Shown here piece after piece: positions 25,639 to 34,403 of a stretch of 64,000 bases of DNA. The DNA comes from Streptomyces spiramyceticus (GTDB taxonomy: Bacteria; Actinomycetota; Actinomycetes; Streptomycetales; Streptomycetaceae), in NCBI RefSeq assembly GCF_028807635.1, contig NZ_JARBAX010000001.1:1-64000 (forward strand), read 5' to 3'. The translations under genes and the position numbers were made by a program. Position 1 is the stretch's first letter. Each line of letters starts with the position of its first letter. Below the pieces are notes generated by a model. It ran no database searches. It was given only the letters and a program-made list of their open reading frames with translations, and was not told the DNA's origin.

Positions 25639-27432
25639 TCACCCGAACATTTTCCCGAGCGCCGCAACTTTCTTTAGGTCGCTAATTTCCTCAGTGGAGG
25701 AACCTCGTCTCACAAAAACACGATCACCACAATACGATAGGTCATTTTGCCCTGGGACCAAGACCCTAATCACCGAGAGCCCTTTGTACTCGATGGTGTC
25801 GATTCCGGAAAGGATCTGCGTCGCCAGTGGTTCACTAATCGGCTGCTGAGAAATTCTACTCACAAACCTCTGGACATAGTTATCCAGGGAAATCCCTCGC
25901 ACTCTCGCCTCCCTGTCAACGCCGACCACATGATGCTGTCCGACCTTGATCGGAACAACGGAGTCAAGGCTGTGGATCCTAGAAGCATCCGGCTCCTTAT
26001 CCGCAACCCCAATGAAGAGATATCCTTCCACGCCGGGCTTCATGTTCGCGATCCCGCAAATTGTCTCCGCCAAGCGGGCACAAATGGCGTCGTCCCACGA
26101 CCTCTGACCATCAAGACGCAGAAGTCCCTGCTTGAACTCGTATCGACTCGTCTCGATCCTCGACCTTCGCAAGGAGTTTTCAAAGTCGAGCGCAAGTCCC
26201 GGACCGTGGCCAAACACGGGTGGAACCCTCGATACGAAGTGCCGCTGAGCCAGGCCCGTAATCGTATCGATGTTGGATACGCGATCATCAGCCGATGTGT
26301 AGTGGCGGGCACTTTTGAGACGCGTGCCGACATTTTTCAGCGCCGACACAATCGCAGCATAATCGTCCGGAGACTTTTGCTGACGCACGATCAACTCAAA
26401 GAATGACATAAAGATTGCATAGAATGGCGTCCGAATTGGGTTTCCGGTACTCGGGCGCACCAGGTTCCTTAGACCGTTAGGCGCTGGAAGCTGATCATCC
26501 ACTACCTCAGCCAGCACAGAGAAAGTCGACTGGATCTCCTCCTGAAGTCGCCTCACGCCGTATGCGGAAAGACTCCTTTCGACACGCTTATGTTTTTCAC
26601 TGGCCTCTTCGTAGATTTCGTCAAATTCCTCCTTACTGGCAGGAAACGGGCTTCCCAGGAGAATGGAGGCGGCAATATCAGCAACCATTTGCTCGTCGTC
26701 GCCTTCACGTAGTTGCTTCACATTGAGGATGCCGTGCCGAATCCACAACGTATCCTCGGCACGCACTCCATATTGTTGTCTTTCGCGAGCCGACTCAACA
26801 GAAATGCTCGGCATGTCGTGTAGAAGTAGAACGTCATCGGAAACATCGCCGCGGAGGGCGCTTGCAACCGTTCGTACAAGTTCCGAAAATGGATTAAGCA
26901 TGCCAGCTTGACGCTTCTCTTGCGCACTCAACTGACGGCCATTCGAATTAATTCGACTGAAGACATCAGTGATTTGCTGCTCGGTTTGGGTGGGGAAAAT
27001 CGTGACAGCCAACTGATAATCGAGGAGGTTGGCACATTTATCCGCAGGAAGCGTGACGAGGGTTTCCACAGGCTCGAAAGCCTTCGCATCTGCAGCTTGA
27101 CGGGCCCTAGCGCTCTGGCCTAGGTCGAAATTCATTCCCCTATAGTCAAATTTCTGCTCAATGAACGAGAAGATCGCATCAAGGCGCTGCATTCCATCGA
27201 TAATTTCATATTTTCCCGTTCCGTGAATCTCCGGCCGCTCAGCAAGCAGGATTAGGGGAATTGGATAGCCATCCAGAATGCTGTCAATTAGCAACTGCTT
27301 TTCAGACACGGACCAAACAAGCTTGCGCTGGTAGCGCCGATTAACGAGAAGCGCGTCGTCCCTAAATAGCCGATACGCCTCCTGTACGCTCATACCTCTG
27401 GGGGTAATTGAGACATGCATTTCAGTAGTCAA
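25639..27432 (-). CDS. DUF262 (ParB/GmrSD-like) - AlbA_2 (Schlafen-like) fusion protein
   Basis: 597 residues. The N-terminal DUF262 domain has RRYQRKLVWSVSEKQLLIDS at about 33-52 and the nucleotide-binding motif DGMQR at 79-83 (consensus DGQQR), followed by INSNGRQLSAQEKR. A helical middle covers about 230-400. From about 427 an AlbA_2 domain begins: SRYEFKQG, then IANMKPGVEGYLFIGVAD, and DRVFVRRGSST near the end. DUF262 is the NTP-hydrolysing part of GmrSD and SspE defence nucleases; AlbA_2 is the putative nucleic-acid-binding or nuclease part of Schlafen-like proteins. The TTG at 27430-27432 has GGAG six bases upstream, so I use it; the ATG at 27420 is the alternative. The gene is clearly AT-richer than its neighbours, a sign of transfer. 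A role in phage defence is an inference. Confidence 0.85.
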   Translation of the reverse strand: MTTEMHVSITPRGMSVQEAYRLFRDDALLVNRRYQRKLVWSVSEKQLLIDSILDGYPIPLILLAERPEIHGTGKYEIIDGMQRLDAIFSFIEQKFDYRGMNFDLGQSARARQAADAKAFEPVETLVTLPADKCANLLDYQLAVTIFPTQTEQQITDVFSRINSNGRQLSAQEKRQAGMLNPFSELVRTVASALRGDVSDDVLLLHDMPSISVESARERQQYGVRAEDTLWIRHGILNVKQLREGDDEQMVADIAASILLGSPFPASKEEFDEIYEEASEKHKRVERSLSAYGVRRLQEEIQSTFSVLAEVVDDQLPAPNGLRNLVRPSTGNPIRTPFYAIFMSFFELIVRQQKSPDDYAAIVSALKNVGTRLKSARHYTSADDRVSNIDTITGLAQRHFVSRVPPVFGHGPGLALDFENSLRRSRIETSRYEFKQGLLRLDGQRSWDDAICARLAETICGIANMKPGVEGYLFIGVADKEPDASRIHSLDSVVPIKVGQHHVVGVDREARVRGISLDNYVQRFVSRISQQPISEPLATQILSGIDTIEYKGLSVIRVLVPGQNDLSYCGDRVFVRRGSSTEEISDLKKVAALGKMFG

Positions 27433-27949
27433 TTTTCACTCCGCGAGCGTAGAAGTACTGTTACTCTTAGCTTGGCACATCAAAGTGGGTTGCGCCCGGT
27501 ATCGCCCAAAAATACGCCTCGACAAAGGCCCTGGGTGGTCAAATCGCCCGCCATTGAGCCTCAGCGACTGGTCGTGCCAGTACTTCGTACTGAGGAGTCA
27601 GGAGCGGATTTGAGCTCGGAGCGAGCAGGCGTGCGTACTCTTGGCCTGGCTCTCTGCTGAGCTCAGCTTCCTCGCCAAGGCCCCTGTAGCCTGGGCGGTC
27701 TGATTGAGCGCCAGTACTGGCGGTATGCCGCGGTCGGCATGGACTACAGCACAAGAGCATGCGGAGCGCCAGATCCTCCACCTTGCAGTTCAGCCCATGT
27801 CGTGGTCACGTTCAAGCGCGTCCCAACGGCCTTGACGCGCGGACCAGTTCGTACGGCGACTATTGCCAAAGAACTGCGCGAAGAGATCGCCCAGTTCTCG
27901 CCCAGCAGGCTCGCTCTTCCGCACTGACCTGCTTGAGTAGAGTCCAGAC
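27433..27949. other. Gene-poor 517-bp stretch between the DUF262 and GNAT genes
   Basis: The first 100 bp is AT-rich and probably holds the DUF262 promoter. The remainder has only short frames. One (27739-27927, plus) ends with TATIAKELREEIAQFSPSR, loosely like the start of a GntR regulator, but it then stops. I see no RNA gene or transposon end. It looks like decayed sequence. Confidence 0.45.
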
Positions 27950-28501
27950 ATGCATCCGATCAGCCGCCGCAGCGAGCGCCTTGAGGTCCGGGAGCTCCAG
28001 ACCTCCGACGCCAACGACGTCTTCGCGATCTACGGTGATGAGAGAGCCACCGAGCATCTCTCCTTCGACCCGCGAACGCAGGAGGAGGTGGCTCAGATCG
28101 TCGCCCGATCCATGGCATTCGCCACTGCCGAGCCCCGGCAGGAGTACGCGCTCGCGGTAGTCGAGCGCGAAGGTGGCCGACTGATCGGATTCGGCCGCCT
28201 CGCCCTCGACCCGCACCAGACCGGTGGCGCCACCATGGGCTTCGCCCTGCGCCCAGATGCCTGGGGTGTCGGCTACGGCACCGAAACTGTCCGGCTCCTG
28301 CTCGACGTCGGATTCGACGAGCTGGGCCTACACCGCGTGTGGGGAGCCCGCTCGCCAATCAACGGCGCATCCGCGCGCACCATGGAGGCAGCCGGGATGG
28401 TTGAGGAGGGGCGCATCCGCGAGCACATCAAAAAGCGCGGCCAGTGGCGAGACTCCATCGTCCACGGCATCATCGACCGCGAGTGGTTCGCGCGCAGTTA
28501 G
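27950..28501 (+). CDS. GNAT-family N-acetyltransferase (RimJ/RimL type)
   Basis: 183 residues. RSERLEVRELQTSDANDVFAIYGDE is the usual first strand and helices, ALRPDAWGVGYGTETVRLLL contains the acetyl-CoA pyrophosphate loop (Q/RxxGxG/A), and LGLHRVWGARSPINGASARTM is the standard beta5-alpha4 region. RimJ/RimL-like enzymes acetylate protein N-termini or small amines and some resistance substrates; the target is unknown. It lies within the accessory region, just before the duplicated ATPase fragment. Confidence 0.88.
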   Translation: MHPISRRSERLEVRELQTSDANDVFAIYGDERATEHLSFDPRTQEEVAQIVARSMAFATAEPRQEYALAVVEREGGRLIGFGRLALDPHQTGGATMGFALRPDAWGVGYGTETVRLLLDVGFDELGLHRVWGARSPINGASARTMEAAGMVEEGRIREHIKKRGQWRDSIVHGIIDREWFARS

Positions 28502-28594
28502 TCGAACGACACCGTTTACGCCGTCCGTGGGCAGCTGGTTGGCGCCGTCGCTTCCGGCGCTCAGGCTCCAGCGTTCAGGAACGTGCGAAGCGGT

Positions 28595-28733
28595 TGAGCG
28601 TGTCGAGCCCGGCAGCGCAGTGCATCAGCGTGGACTTGCCGGACCCGGAGGGCCCCATGATGGCGGTGAACCGCCCGGCCGGAAAACCGACGCTCACCCC
28701 GTCCAGGGCCCGGACTTCGGTGTCGCCCTTGCC
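28595..28733 (-). pseudogene. Fragment of the ABC ATPase gene (139-bp direct repeat, copy 2)
   Basis: This is the second copy of 23177-23315. Read on the minus strand it encodes about 46 residues of the MacB-type ATPase around the Walker A motif ([33 protein letters not shown]) and nothing on either side. It has no start, signature or Walker B, so it cannot work. Two mismatches imply a recent origin. Confidence 0.93.
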
Positions 28734-28775
28734 ATGCCAAGCCCCGCGGCCCAGGCCTGATCCGCCGGACACGCC

Positions 28776-30143
28776 CTAGTCCCGGTAGCCGCCGCCCTCG
28801 ACCACGTCCTTCGCGAAGAGCTGGGCCTTGGCCAGCGCCTCATCGACTGGCTGCCGGCCGGCGATCGCCGCGGAGATCTCCTCCGACACCCGGTCGCCGA
28901 GGTCCGCGAACTCCGGGATGCCGACGTAGTGCACCCCGGCCCACGGCTGCTCGTGCATCCCGGGCTGCTTGGGGTTCGCGGTCTCGATCGCGTCCAGCGT
29001 CGGTTCGGCGAACGCCTTGGCGGCCTCCATGTACTCCGGAAGCCTGTACGTGGACAGCCGGCCGCCAGGTGGCACGCGAACCCAGCCGAGCTTCTCGCCG
29101 TATTGCTTCAAGTAGCCCTTGGCCGTGGCCCAGGAGGCGAACTCCCACGCGGCCTCCGGATCCTTCGCCGTGGCCGGGATCGCCAGCGACCAGGCCCACA
29201 GCCATCCCGAACTTTCCGTGTTCACCACCGGGGCGGGGGCGTAGCCGAGCCTGCCGGCGACCTTGCTTTCCTTCGGGTCCTCAAGGGTGCTGGCGAAGAC
29301 CGTGCTGTCGTACCACATGGCCGCCTTGCCCTGCCGCATCGTCGCCAGGCACTCGGCGGGCCCGGCCTCGGCGGCCCGGGGCTCGCCGTGCCGGCGGACC
29401 AGGTCCGCGTAGAACCGCACCGCCTTCTTCGTTTCGGGGGAGGTGAGCTGGGGGTTCCAGTTCTCGTCGTACCAGCGACCTCCGAAGGTGAGGATCACCG
29501 TGTTCAGCGGGGCCAGCACGTTCCCCCAGCCGGGACCGCCGCGCAGACAGATCCCGGCGACGCCGTTCTTGGGGTCGTGAAGCTTCGCCGCCAGTTGGGC
29601 GACCTGCTGCCAGCTCGGGTGGGCCGGCATGGTCAGCCCGGCCTTCGCGAACAGGTCCCTGCGGTACATCAGGAAGGACGACTCGCCGTAGTACGGCACC
29701 GCGTACAAGCCATCGTTGTACGACAGCGCCTTGCGCACCGTGGGGATGAAATCCTCTATGTCGTAGTCGCCCCGGCCAGCGTAGGCATCGAGTGGGGTCA
29801 GCCACCCCCGTGAGGCGTAGATCGGCGCCTCGTACGGGCCGATGGTGACGACGTCGTAATGGCCGGTCTCGGTGGCGATGTCCTCCGGTACCCGGTCCCG
29901 CAGCTCGTTCTCGGGGAGGAACACGAGGTTCACCTTCGTGTCCGGGTGTTCCTGCTCGAAGTCGTCGACGAGTTTCTCCATGTCCCGCATGAAGTCGACG
30001 GCTGTCACCGTGATCGTCGTGCCTTCCTCGTCCCCGGTATCCCCGGTATCGCCGGCGCAGGCGGCCGCGCCGAGTGCGAGCGAGGCGATCGAGGCTCCCA
30101 GCAACGCGACACGTGTCAGCCGCCCACAGCGCATTTCCAGCAT
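28776..30143 (-). CDS. Extracellular solute-binding lipoprotein, polyol/sugar ABC type
   Basis: 455 residues. A lipoprotein signal (RVALLGASIASLALGAAAC) places the modified Cys near residue 29. The mature part has family 1 solute-binding features: LVDDFEQEHPDTKVNLVF, DVVTIGPYEAPIYASRGWL, LYAVPYYGESSFLMYRRDLF, and PATAKDPEAAWEFASWATA. It resembles sorbitol/mannitol-binding proteins. No permease or ATPase gene accompanies it, so it is an orphan receptor that must borrow a transporter or serve in sensing. GAGGTGAGG precedes the ATG at 30143. It sits 19 bp downstream of the DUF4239 gene on the same strand. Confidence 0.88.
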   Translation of the reverse strand: MLEMRCGRLTRVALLGASIASLALGAAACAGDTGDTGDEEGTTITVTAVDFMRDMEKLVDDFEQEHPDTKVNLVFLPENELRDRVPEDIATETGHYDVVTIGPYEAPIYASRGWLTPLDAYAGRGDYDIEDFIPTVRKALSYNDGLYAVPYYGESSFLMYRRDLFAKAGLTMPAHPSWQQVAQLAAKLHDPKNGVAGICLRGGPGWGNVLAPLNTVILTFGGRWYDENWNPQLTSPETKKAVRFYADLVRRHGEPRAAEAGPAECLATMRQGKAAMWYDSTVFASTLEDPKESKVAGRLGYAPAPVVNTESSGWLWAWSLAIPATAKDPEAAWEFASWATAKGYLKQYGEKLGWVRVPPGGRLSTYRLPEYMEAAKAFAEPTLDAIETANPKQPGMHEQPWAGVHYVGIPEFADLGDRVSEEISAAIAGRQPVDEALAKAQLFAKDVVEGGGYRD

Positions 30144-30162
30144 CAGTACCTCACCTCTCTCC

Positions 30163-31068
30163 TCATTCCGGGAGCTGGTCCGAGCTCGCGAACGAAACGT
30201 AGTCGGACACGTCCAGGAGGCAGCCCGGGACCCTCTGCGCGGTCGACTTTCCGAAGTAAGTGGCGACCTGCTTCTCGCCATCAGAGGGAACCCCCATGCC
30301 TTTGGCGAGCGCGACCTTCCAGGGTTTCGGCTCGATCGAGTTGCTGTCCTGGAGGGGGTGGTCCAGCGCGACGATCAGGGCCAGGAAGAGGCCGATGAAG
30401 AGCGAGAGGAGGCCGGTGAGAGCCAAATGGTCGATCAGCCTGACGCCGACGAGCGCCCAGCTCACCCCGATGGTCACGACCGCGCCGAGAAAGAGGACGA
30501 TGTAGAGCTCGGGCAGCAACCCGATCTCCACCTCCCCCTGCCGCTCGCGACGAAGGTTGTTGTATTCGTTGAAGGCGTCGACGGTGGCAGACTGGGCATT
30601 CGACTCCTGGTCGTTTTGAGGCTCATAGAACATGAGCGACTCGAACACGGCGTCCAGCCTGCCCTGGTCCTCCTCGATCTCGCCCTGCTTCTGCTTCGGC
30701 CAGACCTCGTCGATCACGTTCTCGGCATAGTTGCGTACCTGCGACTGGAGTCGGCATCGACGGCTGTTGGGAAATGCCTGACCGGCGCGATAGACACTGG
30801 TGAGTTGTGAGGCTTCCTGGTTGACCAGCTTCTTGACCTCCACATAGTGGTCGTACGCGCCGACGGCAACCAGCCCGACCAGCAAGGCGTAGAAGATCCC
30901 CACGACCTCGATCAGGAAGGTGACGCGCTCGTTGTGTTCGGGGTCACCGCCGAACCGCCGACGAACCCAGGAGCGCGTGAGCAGGCCGCCCAGACCGAAA
31001 GCGAGTAAGCCCCCGGCCAAGACCACAGCCTGGGCCCAGGTCGTCAAATCCGAGAACCAACCAGGCAT
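30163..31068 (-). CDS. DUF4239 membrane protein
   Basis: 301 residues with four membrane segments: near 12-32 (AQAVVLAGGLLAFGLGGLL), 48-72 (TFLIEVVGIFYALLVGLVAV), and two in the second half (PELYIVLFLGAVVTIGVSWAL; LTGLLSLFIGLFLALIVAL). A charged helical loop between includes KLVNQEASQLTSVYRAGQAFP, typical of DUF4239/bestrophin-like proteins. Function unknown; a channel has been suggested for the family by structural resemblance. The start at 31068 is the only good one. It probably forms a two-gene unit with the downstream solute-binding protein. Confidence 0.85.
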   Translation of the reverse strand: MPGWFSDLTTWAQAVVLAGGLLAFGLGGLLTRSWVRRRFGGDPEHNERVTFLIEVVGIFYALLVGLVAVGAYDHYVEVKKLVNQEASQLTSVYRAGQAFPNSRRCRLQSQVRNYAENVIDEVWPKQKQGEIEEDQGRLDAVFESLMFYEPQNDQESNAQSATVDAFNEYNNLRRERQGEVEIGLLPELYIVLFLGAVVTIGVSWALVGVRLIDHLALTGLLSLFIGLFLALIVALDHPLQDSNSIEPKPWKVALAKGMGVPSDGEKQVATYFGKSTAQRVPGCLLDVSDYVSFASSDQLPE

Positions 31069-31309
31069 CCGCTGAACACGTCCCTAGTGTCTTGTGATTC
31101 TGTTCGTGTCGCTTCTAGTTGTTCTGACTCACTTCTTCACGTTTGTGTGGGCAGGTTATCCAGCACGACATAAATTTCCGCCCGACGTGCGGCTGGACGG
31201 CCTATCAATTGGTGGGTGGCGTTGTTGGGTCAGGTCCGTCGCGGGGTCACCGGCGTGCGGTGTACTGCGGCCGCGTCCTCGCTGGTCGAAGAGGACGGTG
31301 CGACAGCGG

Positions 31310-32524
31310 TCATGCGAGTGCGGCCAGCGGGTCGTCCAGCACCGGCTGCCACGCCAACTCGGCCGCGCCCACCAGGCTGTTGTGGTCCAGCGTGCACGGC
31401 AGAATCGGTACGCCGCCGCTCCTCCCCCACAGGCTTCGGTCCGCCACGACGGCGCGCAGCCGCACCGGGTCGGCGTCCAGCAGTGCGCGGTGGAGGCCGC
31501 CGAGGATGATGCGGTCGGGGTTGAGGATGTTCACCAGGCCTGCGAGGCCCAGGCCGAGGCGGTCGATCAGTTCCTCGGCCGCGGTACGGATCGCCGGGTC
31601 GTCGTATTCCTCGCGCAGCAGGTCGCGGGACTGCTGGAGCAGGGAGACCTCGGGTCCCGGGGTGCGGCCCGCCGCCGTGAGGAAGGCGAGCGGGTCGGCC
31701 TCAACGTCGAGGCAGCCGCGGCCGCCGCAGTAGCAGGGGCGGCCTTCGGGGTTGACCGTGAGGTGGCCGACTTCGAGGGCGAGGCCCGAACTGCCGGTGT
31801 GCAGGCGGCCGTCGATGACCAGCGCGCCGCCGACGCCGCGGTGCCCGGTGGCGACGCAGAGCAGGTGCTGGGCGCCGCGTCCCGCGCCGTGGCGGTGCTC
31901 GGCGAGTGCGGCGAGGTTGACATCGTTGCCGGTGAACGCGGGACCCGCGAGGCCGGCGGCGCGAACCTGCTCGGCGAAGATGTCGCAGACCGGGGCGCCG
32001 GCGGGCCACGCGAGGTGCAGGGGGTTGAGGGCGGTGCCGTCCGGTTCCGCGACCGCCGACGGCACGGCGAGGCCCGCGCCCACGCAGCGCAGTCCAGTCT
32101 CACGCAGCAGCCCTGCGCCCGCCTCGACCACCGCGCCGATCACCTGCGCCGGGTCGGCGGACACCGTCAGGCAGCCGGGTGCGGTCGCCACGATGCGCCC
32201 ACCGAGGCCGACGAGCGCCGCCCGGAAGCCGTCGGCGTGCACCTGGGCGGCGAGGACGACGGGGCCCGAGTCCTTGACGGCCAGCCGGTGCGAAGGACGG
32301 CCCTGCGAACCGGCCGCCGCTCCCGGCCGGGAGTCGACCTGGATCAGTCCGAGGGCTTCCAGTTCGGCGGCCACCGCACCGGCGGTTGCCCTGGTGACGC
32401 CGAGCTCCGCCGTGAGGACGGCACGGGTGGGCGCCCGGCCCGTATGCACCAGTTCCAGAGCAGGCCCGAGCGCGCTCCGGCCCCTCTCCAGCTTTGTTTT
32501 GACGGTGGTCGCCTTGCCGTTCAT
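31310..32524 (-). CDS. ROK-family transcriptional regulator
   Basis: 404 residues. An N-terminal winged helix (PTRAVLTAELGVTRATAGAV) is followed by a ROK sugar-kinase-like domain with the zinc-binding CYCGGRGCLDVEAD (consensus CxCGxxGCxE, here Asp for the final Glu). The nucleotide-binding region is degraded, as in regulators of the NagC/XylR type, which bind sugars to control catabolic genes. It is divergent from the MFS gene across 108 bp, the usual arrangement for a regulator and its transporter. Confidence 0.9.
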   Translation of the reverse strand: MNGKATTVKTKLERGRSALGPALELVHTGRAPTRAVLTAELGVTRATAGAVAAELEALGLIQVDSRPGAAAGSQGRPSHRLAVKDSGPVVLAAQVHADGFRAALVGLGGRIVATAPGCLTVSADPAQVIGAVVEAGAGLLRETGLRCVGAGLAVPSAVAEPDGTALNPLHLAWPAGAPVCDIFAEQVRAAGLAGPAFTGNDVNLAALAEHRHGAGRGAQHLLCVATGHRGVGGALVIDGRLHTGSSGLALEVGHLTVNPEGRPCYCGGRGCLDVEADPLAFLTAAGRTPGPEVSLLQQSRDLLREEYDDPAIRTAAEELIDRLGLGLAGLVNILNPDRIILGGLHRALLDADPVRLRAVVADRSLWGRSGGVPILPCTLDHNSLVGAAELAWQPVLDDPLAALA

Positions 32525-32596
32525 GGGGGCGAGTCTCCCATGTCTCAGAAGATCGTCCGGGTCCGGCTCCCGTCTCCGGGCCGGTGACCGGTCGGC

Positions 32597-32633
32597 TTGT
32601 ACAGATCCGGACGCGGCCCCTATGGTGAGTTTG
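32597..32633 (+). promoter_or_regulatory. Promoter of the MFS gene, possibly giving a leaderless mRNA
   Basis: TTGTAC at 32597-32602 and TATGGT at 32621-32626 are separated by 18 bp and match sigma-70-type (HrdB) consensus. Transcription would start about seven bases later, at or next to the GTG start at 32633. No ribosome binding site lies between. A leaderless transcript is therefore likely. Confidence 0.6.
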
Positions 32634-33853
32634 TGCCGCTACTAAACAAAGTAACCGCGACCGCCCCGGGGAACAAGCGCGGAAACCCCGCCGCAGCCTC
32701 CCTGTCCCGCCTCCGTACCGCACTGACCGTGTTCTTCGCCCTCGACGGCTTCCTCTTCGCCGGGTGGGTGGTCCGTATCCCGGCCATCAAGGAGCAGACC
32801 GGGGCCTCGGCGAGCGATCTCGGCCTCGCCCTCCTCGGCGTCTCCGGCGGCGCGGTGATCACCATGGTGCTCACCGGGCGGCTCTGCCGGCGCTTCGGCA
32901 GCCATCCGGTGACCGTGGCCTGCGGCGTACTGCTGTCGCTGAGCATCGCGCTGCCCGCACAGACACATTCGACGCTCGCGCTCGGCCTGGTGCTGCTGGT
33001 CTTCGGAGCCGCGTACGGCGGCATCAACGTCGCGATGAACAGTGCCGCGGTCGATCTGGTCGCGGCCATGCGGCGCCCCGTCATGCCGAGTTTCCACGCC
33101 GCCTTCAGCTTCGGCGGCATGACCGGGGCCGGGCTCGGCGGCCTGGTCGCGGCCGAACTGTCCGCCACCACACACCTGTTGGCCCTGACCGGCATCGGGC
33201 TCGTCGTCACGGCAGCGGCGGGCCCCACGCTGCTGCGCCACCGGGTGCCCGTCCCCGAACGTACCGAGGCGGCGACCAAGGGCGGGCCGCTCTCAGGAAG
33301 GACCCGCAAGACAGTCGCGCTGTTCGGCGTGATCGCCCTCTGCACGGCGTACGGCGAAGGGGCCCTCGCCGAATGGGGCACCCTCCATCTCCAGCAGGAC
33401 CTCCACGCCCACCCCGGCATCGCAGCGGCCGGCTACTCCCTCTTCGCGCTGGCCATGGCGGCGGGCCGACTGAGCGGCACCACCCTCCTGGAGCGGCTCG
33501 GCCAGACCCGCACTCTCGTGGCGGGCGGATCACTCGCATCAGCCGGAATGCTGCTCGGCGCGCTCGCGCCCACGACCTGGCTCGCGCTGTCCGGCTTCGC
33601 CGTCACCGGACTCGGCCTGGCGAACATCTTCCCTGTGGCGGTCGCCAGGGCGGGCGCACTGGCCGGGCCGGGCGGGGTGGCCGCGGCGTCGACGCTCGGT
33701 TACGGCGGCATGCTCGTCGGGCCGCCTGCCATCGGGTTCCTCGCCGACTGGTTCTCGCTGCCCGTCGCCCTGACGACGGTGGCGCTGCTGGCCGCCGCTG
33801 CCGCACTGCTGGGGTACTCCGCTCGGAACGCGTCCTCCACCCCGCCCGCCTGA
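32633..33853 (+). CDS. MFS transporter (fucose/FucP-like group)
   Basis: 406 residues with twelve membrane segments. The first is ALTVFFALDGFLFAGWVVRI, followed by loop GRLCRRFGSHPVT (MFS motif A position) and NVAMNSAAVDL. The segments FHAAFSFGGMTGAGLGGLVA and YGEGALAEWGTLHL are seen in bacterial MFS proteins of the FucP/YbjJ type. The substrate is unknown; the divergent ROK regulator suggests a sugar or sugar derivative. The GTG at 32633 fits the promoter spacing; no ATG lies in frame nearby. Confidence 0.85.
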   Translation: MPLLNKVTATAPGNKRGNPAAASLSRLRTALTVFFALDGFLFAGWVVRIPAIKEQTGASASDLGLALLGVSGGAVITMVLTGRLCRRFGSHPVTVACGVLLSLSIALPAQTHSTLALGLVLLVFGAAYGGINVAMNSAAVDLVAAMRRPVMPSFHAAFSFGGMTGAGLGGLVAAELSATTHLLALTGIGLVVTAAAGPTLLRHRVPVPERTEAATKGGPLSGRTRKTVALFGVIALCTAYGEGALAEWGTLHLQQDLHAHPGIAAAGYSLFALAMAAGRLSGTTLLERLGQTRTLVAGGSLASAGMLLGALAPTTWLALSGFAVTGLGLANIFPVAVARAGALAGPGGVAAASTLGYGGMLVGPPAIGFLADWFSLPVALTTVALLAAAAALLGYSARNASSTPPA

Positions 33854-33924
33854 GTAGCCGTACTCAGGCGCGGCCGGATCGCGGGCCGCACCATGAAGGC
33901 ACCGGACCGAATGGGGAGACGACC

Positions 33925-34275
33925 ATGACCGCTCGACGGCTGCGCAGCATCGCGCGACTGACGTTCCGCAATCCCGCCTCGCTGGTGTACCTCGGCGTGG
34001 TCGCCGTGACGGCGGTGCTCGTCACGATCGACACGCTCTTCGTGACCCACGAAGACGCCTCGTTCGCCGGGATGTCGCTGTTCCTGCTCAGTGCGCCGAC
34101 GGTGTTCGCGTTCTTCATCGGCGGCGATCTGCTCGGGGAGGCCGTGAACGTGTCCACGTGGTTCGTGTACGTCGCCATGGTGCTCTCCGTACTGATCCAG
34201 TCGTTCGCCCTCGGCTGGTTCGTCCGACTGGTCCGCGGCGGCGCCGCGCACCCTGCCCATCCGCAGGGCGCCTGA
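33925..34275 (+). CDS. Small integral membrane protein (SCO4225-like)
   Basis: 116 residues with three membrane segments (SLVYLGVVAVTAVLVTI; FLLSAPTVFAFFIGG; TWFVYVAMVLSVLIQSF). The pattern is that of small Streptomyces membrane proteins annotated as the SCO4225 family. No function known. GGGGAGACGACC precedes the ATG. It lies 71 bp after the MFS gene on the same strand. Confidence 0.7.
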   Translation: MTARRLRSIARLTFRNPASLVYLGVVAVTAVLVTIDTLFVTHEDASFAGMSLFLLSAPTVFAFFIGGDLLGEAVNVSTWFVYVAMVLSVLIQSFALGWFVRLVRGGAAHPAHPQGA

Positions 34276-34403
34276 CCACAGGGCGCCTGACCACCGGTCG
34301 TCCGACCATCAGTCGTCTGCAATCGCTCGGCTGATCGCTGCAGCTCGACATCGCGCCTGCCCGTCGCGGGACCATGGTCTTGGACCCCACGTCCGGAGGC
34401 GCC

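Noticed and set aside
27739..27927. Possible GntR-type regulator start (IAKELREEIAQ)
   Set aside because: The resemblance covers about 12 residues, with no helix-turn-helix or effector domain following before a stop.
28575..28772. Possible small ABC ATPase gene
   Set aside because: It contains only the Walker A neighbourhood of the 23-kb ATPase gene as a 139-bp duplicate; no other ABC motif is present.
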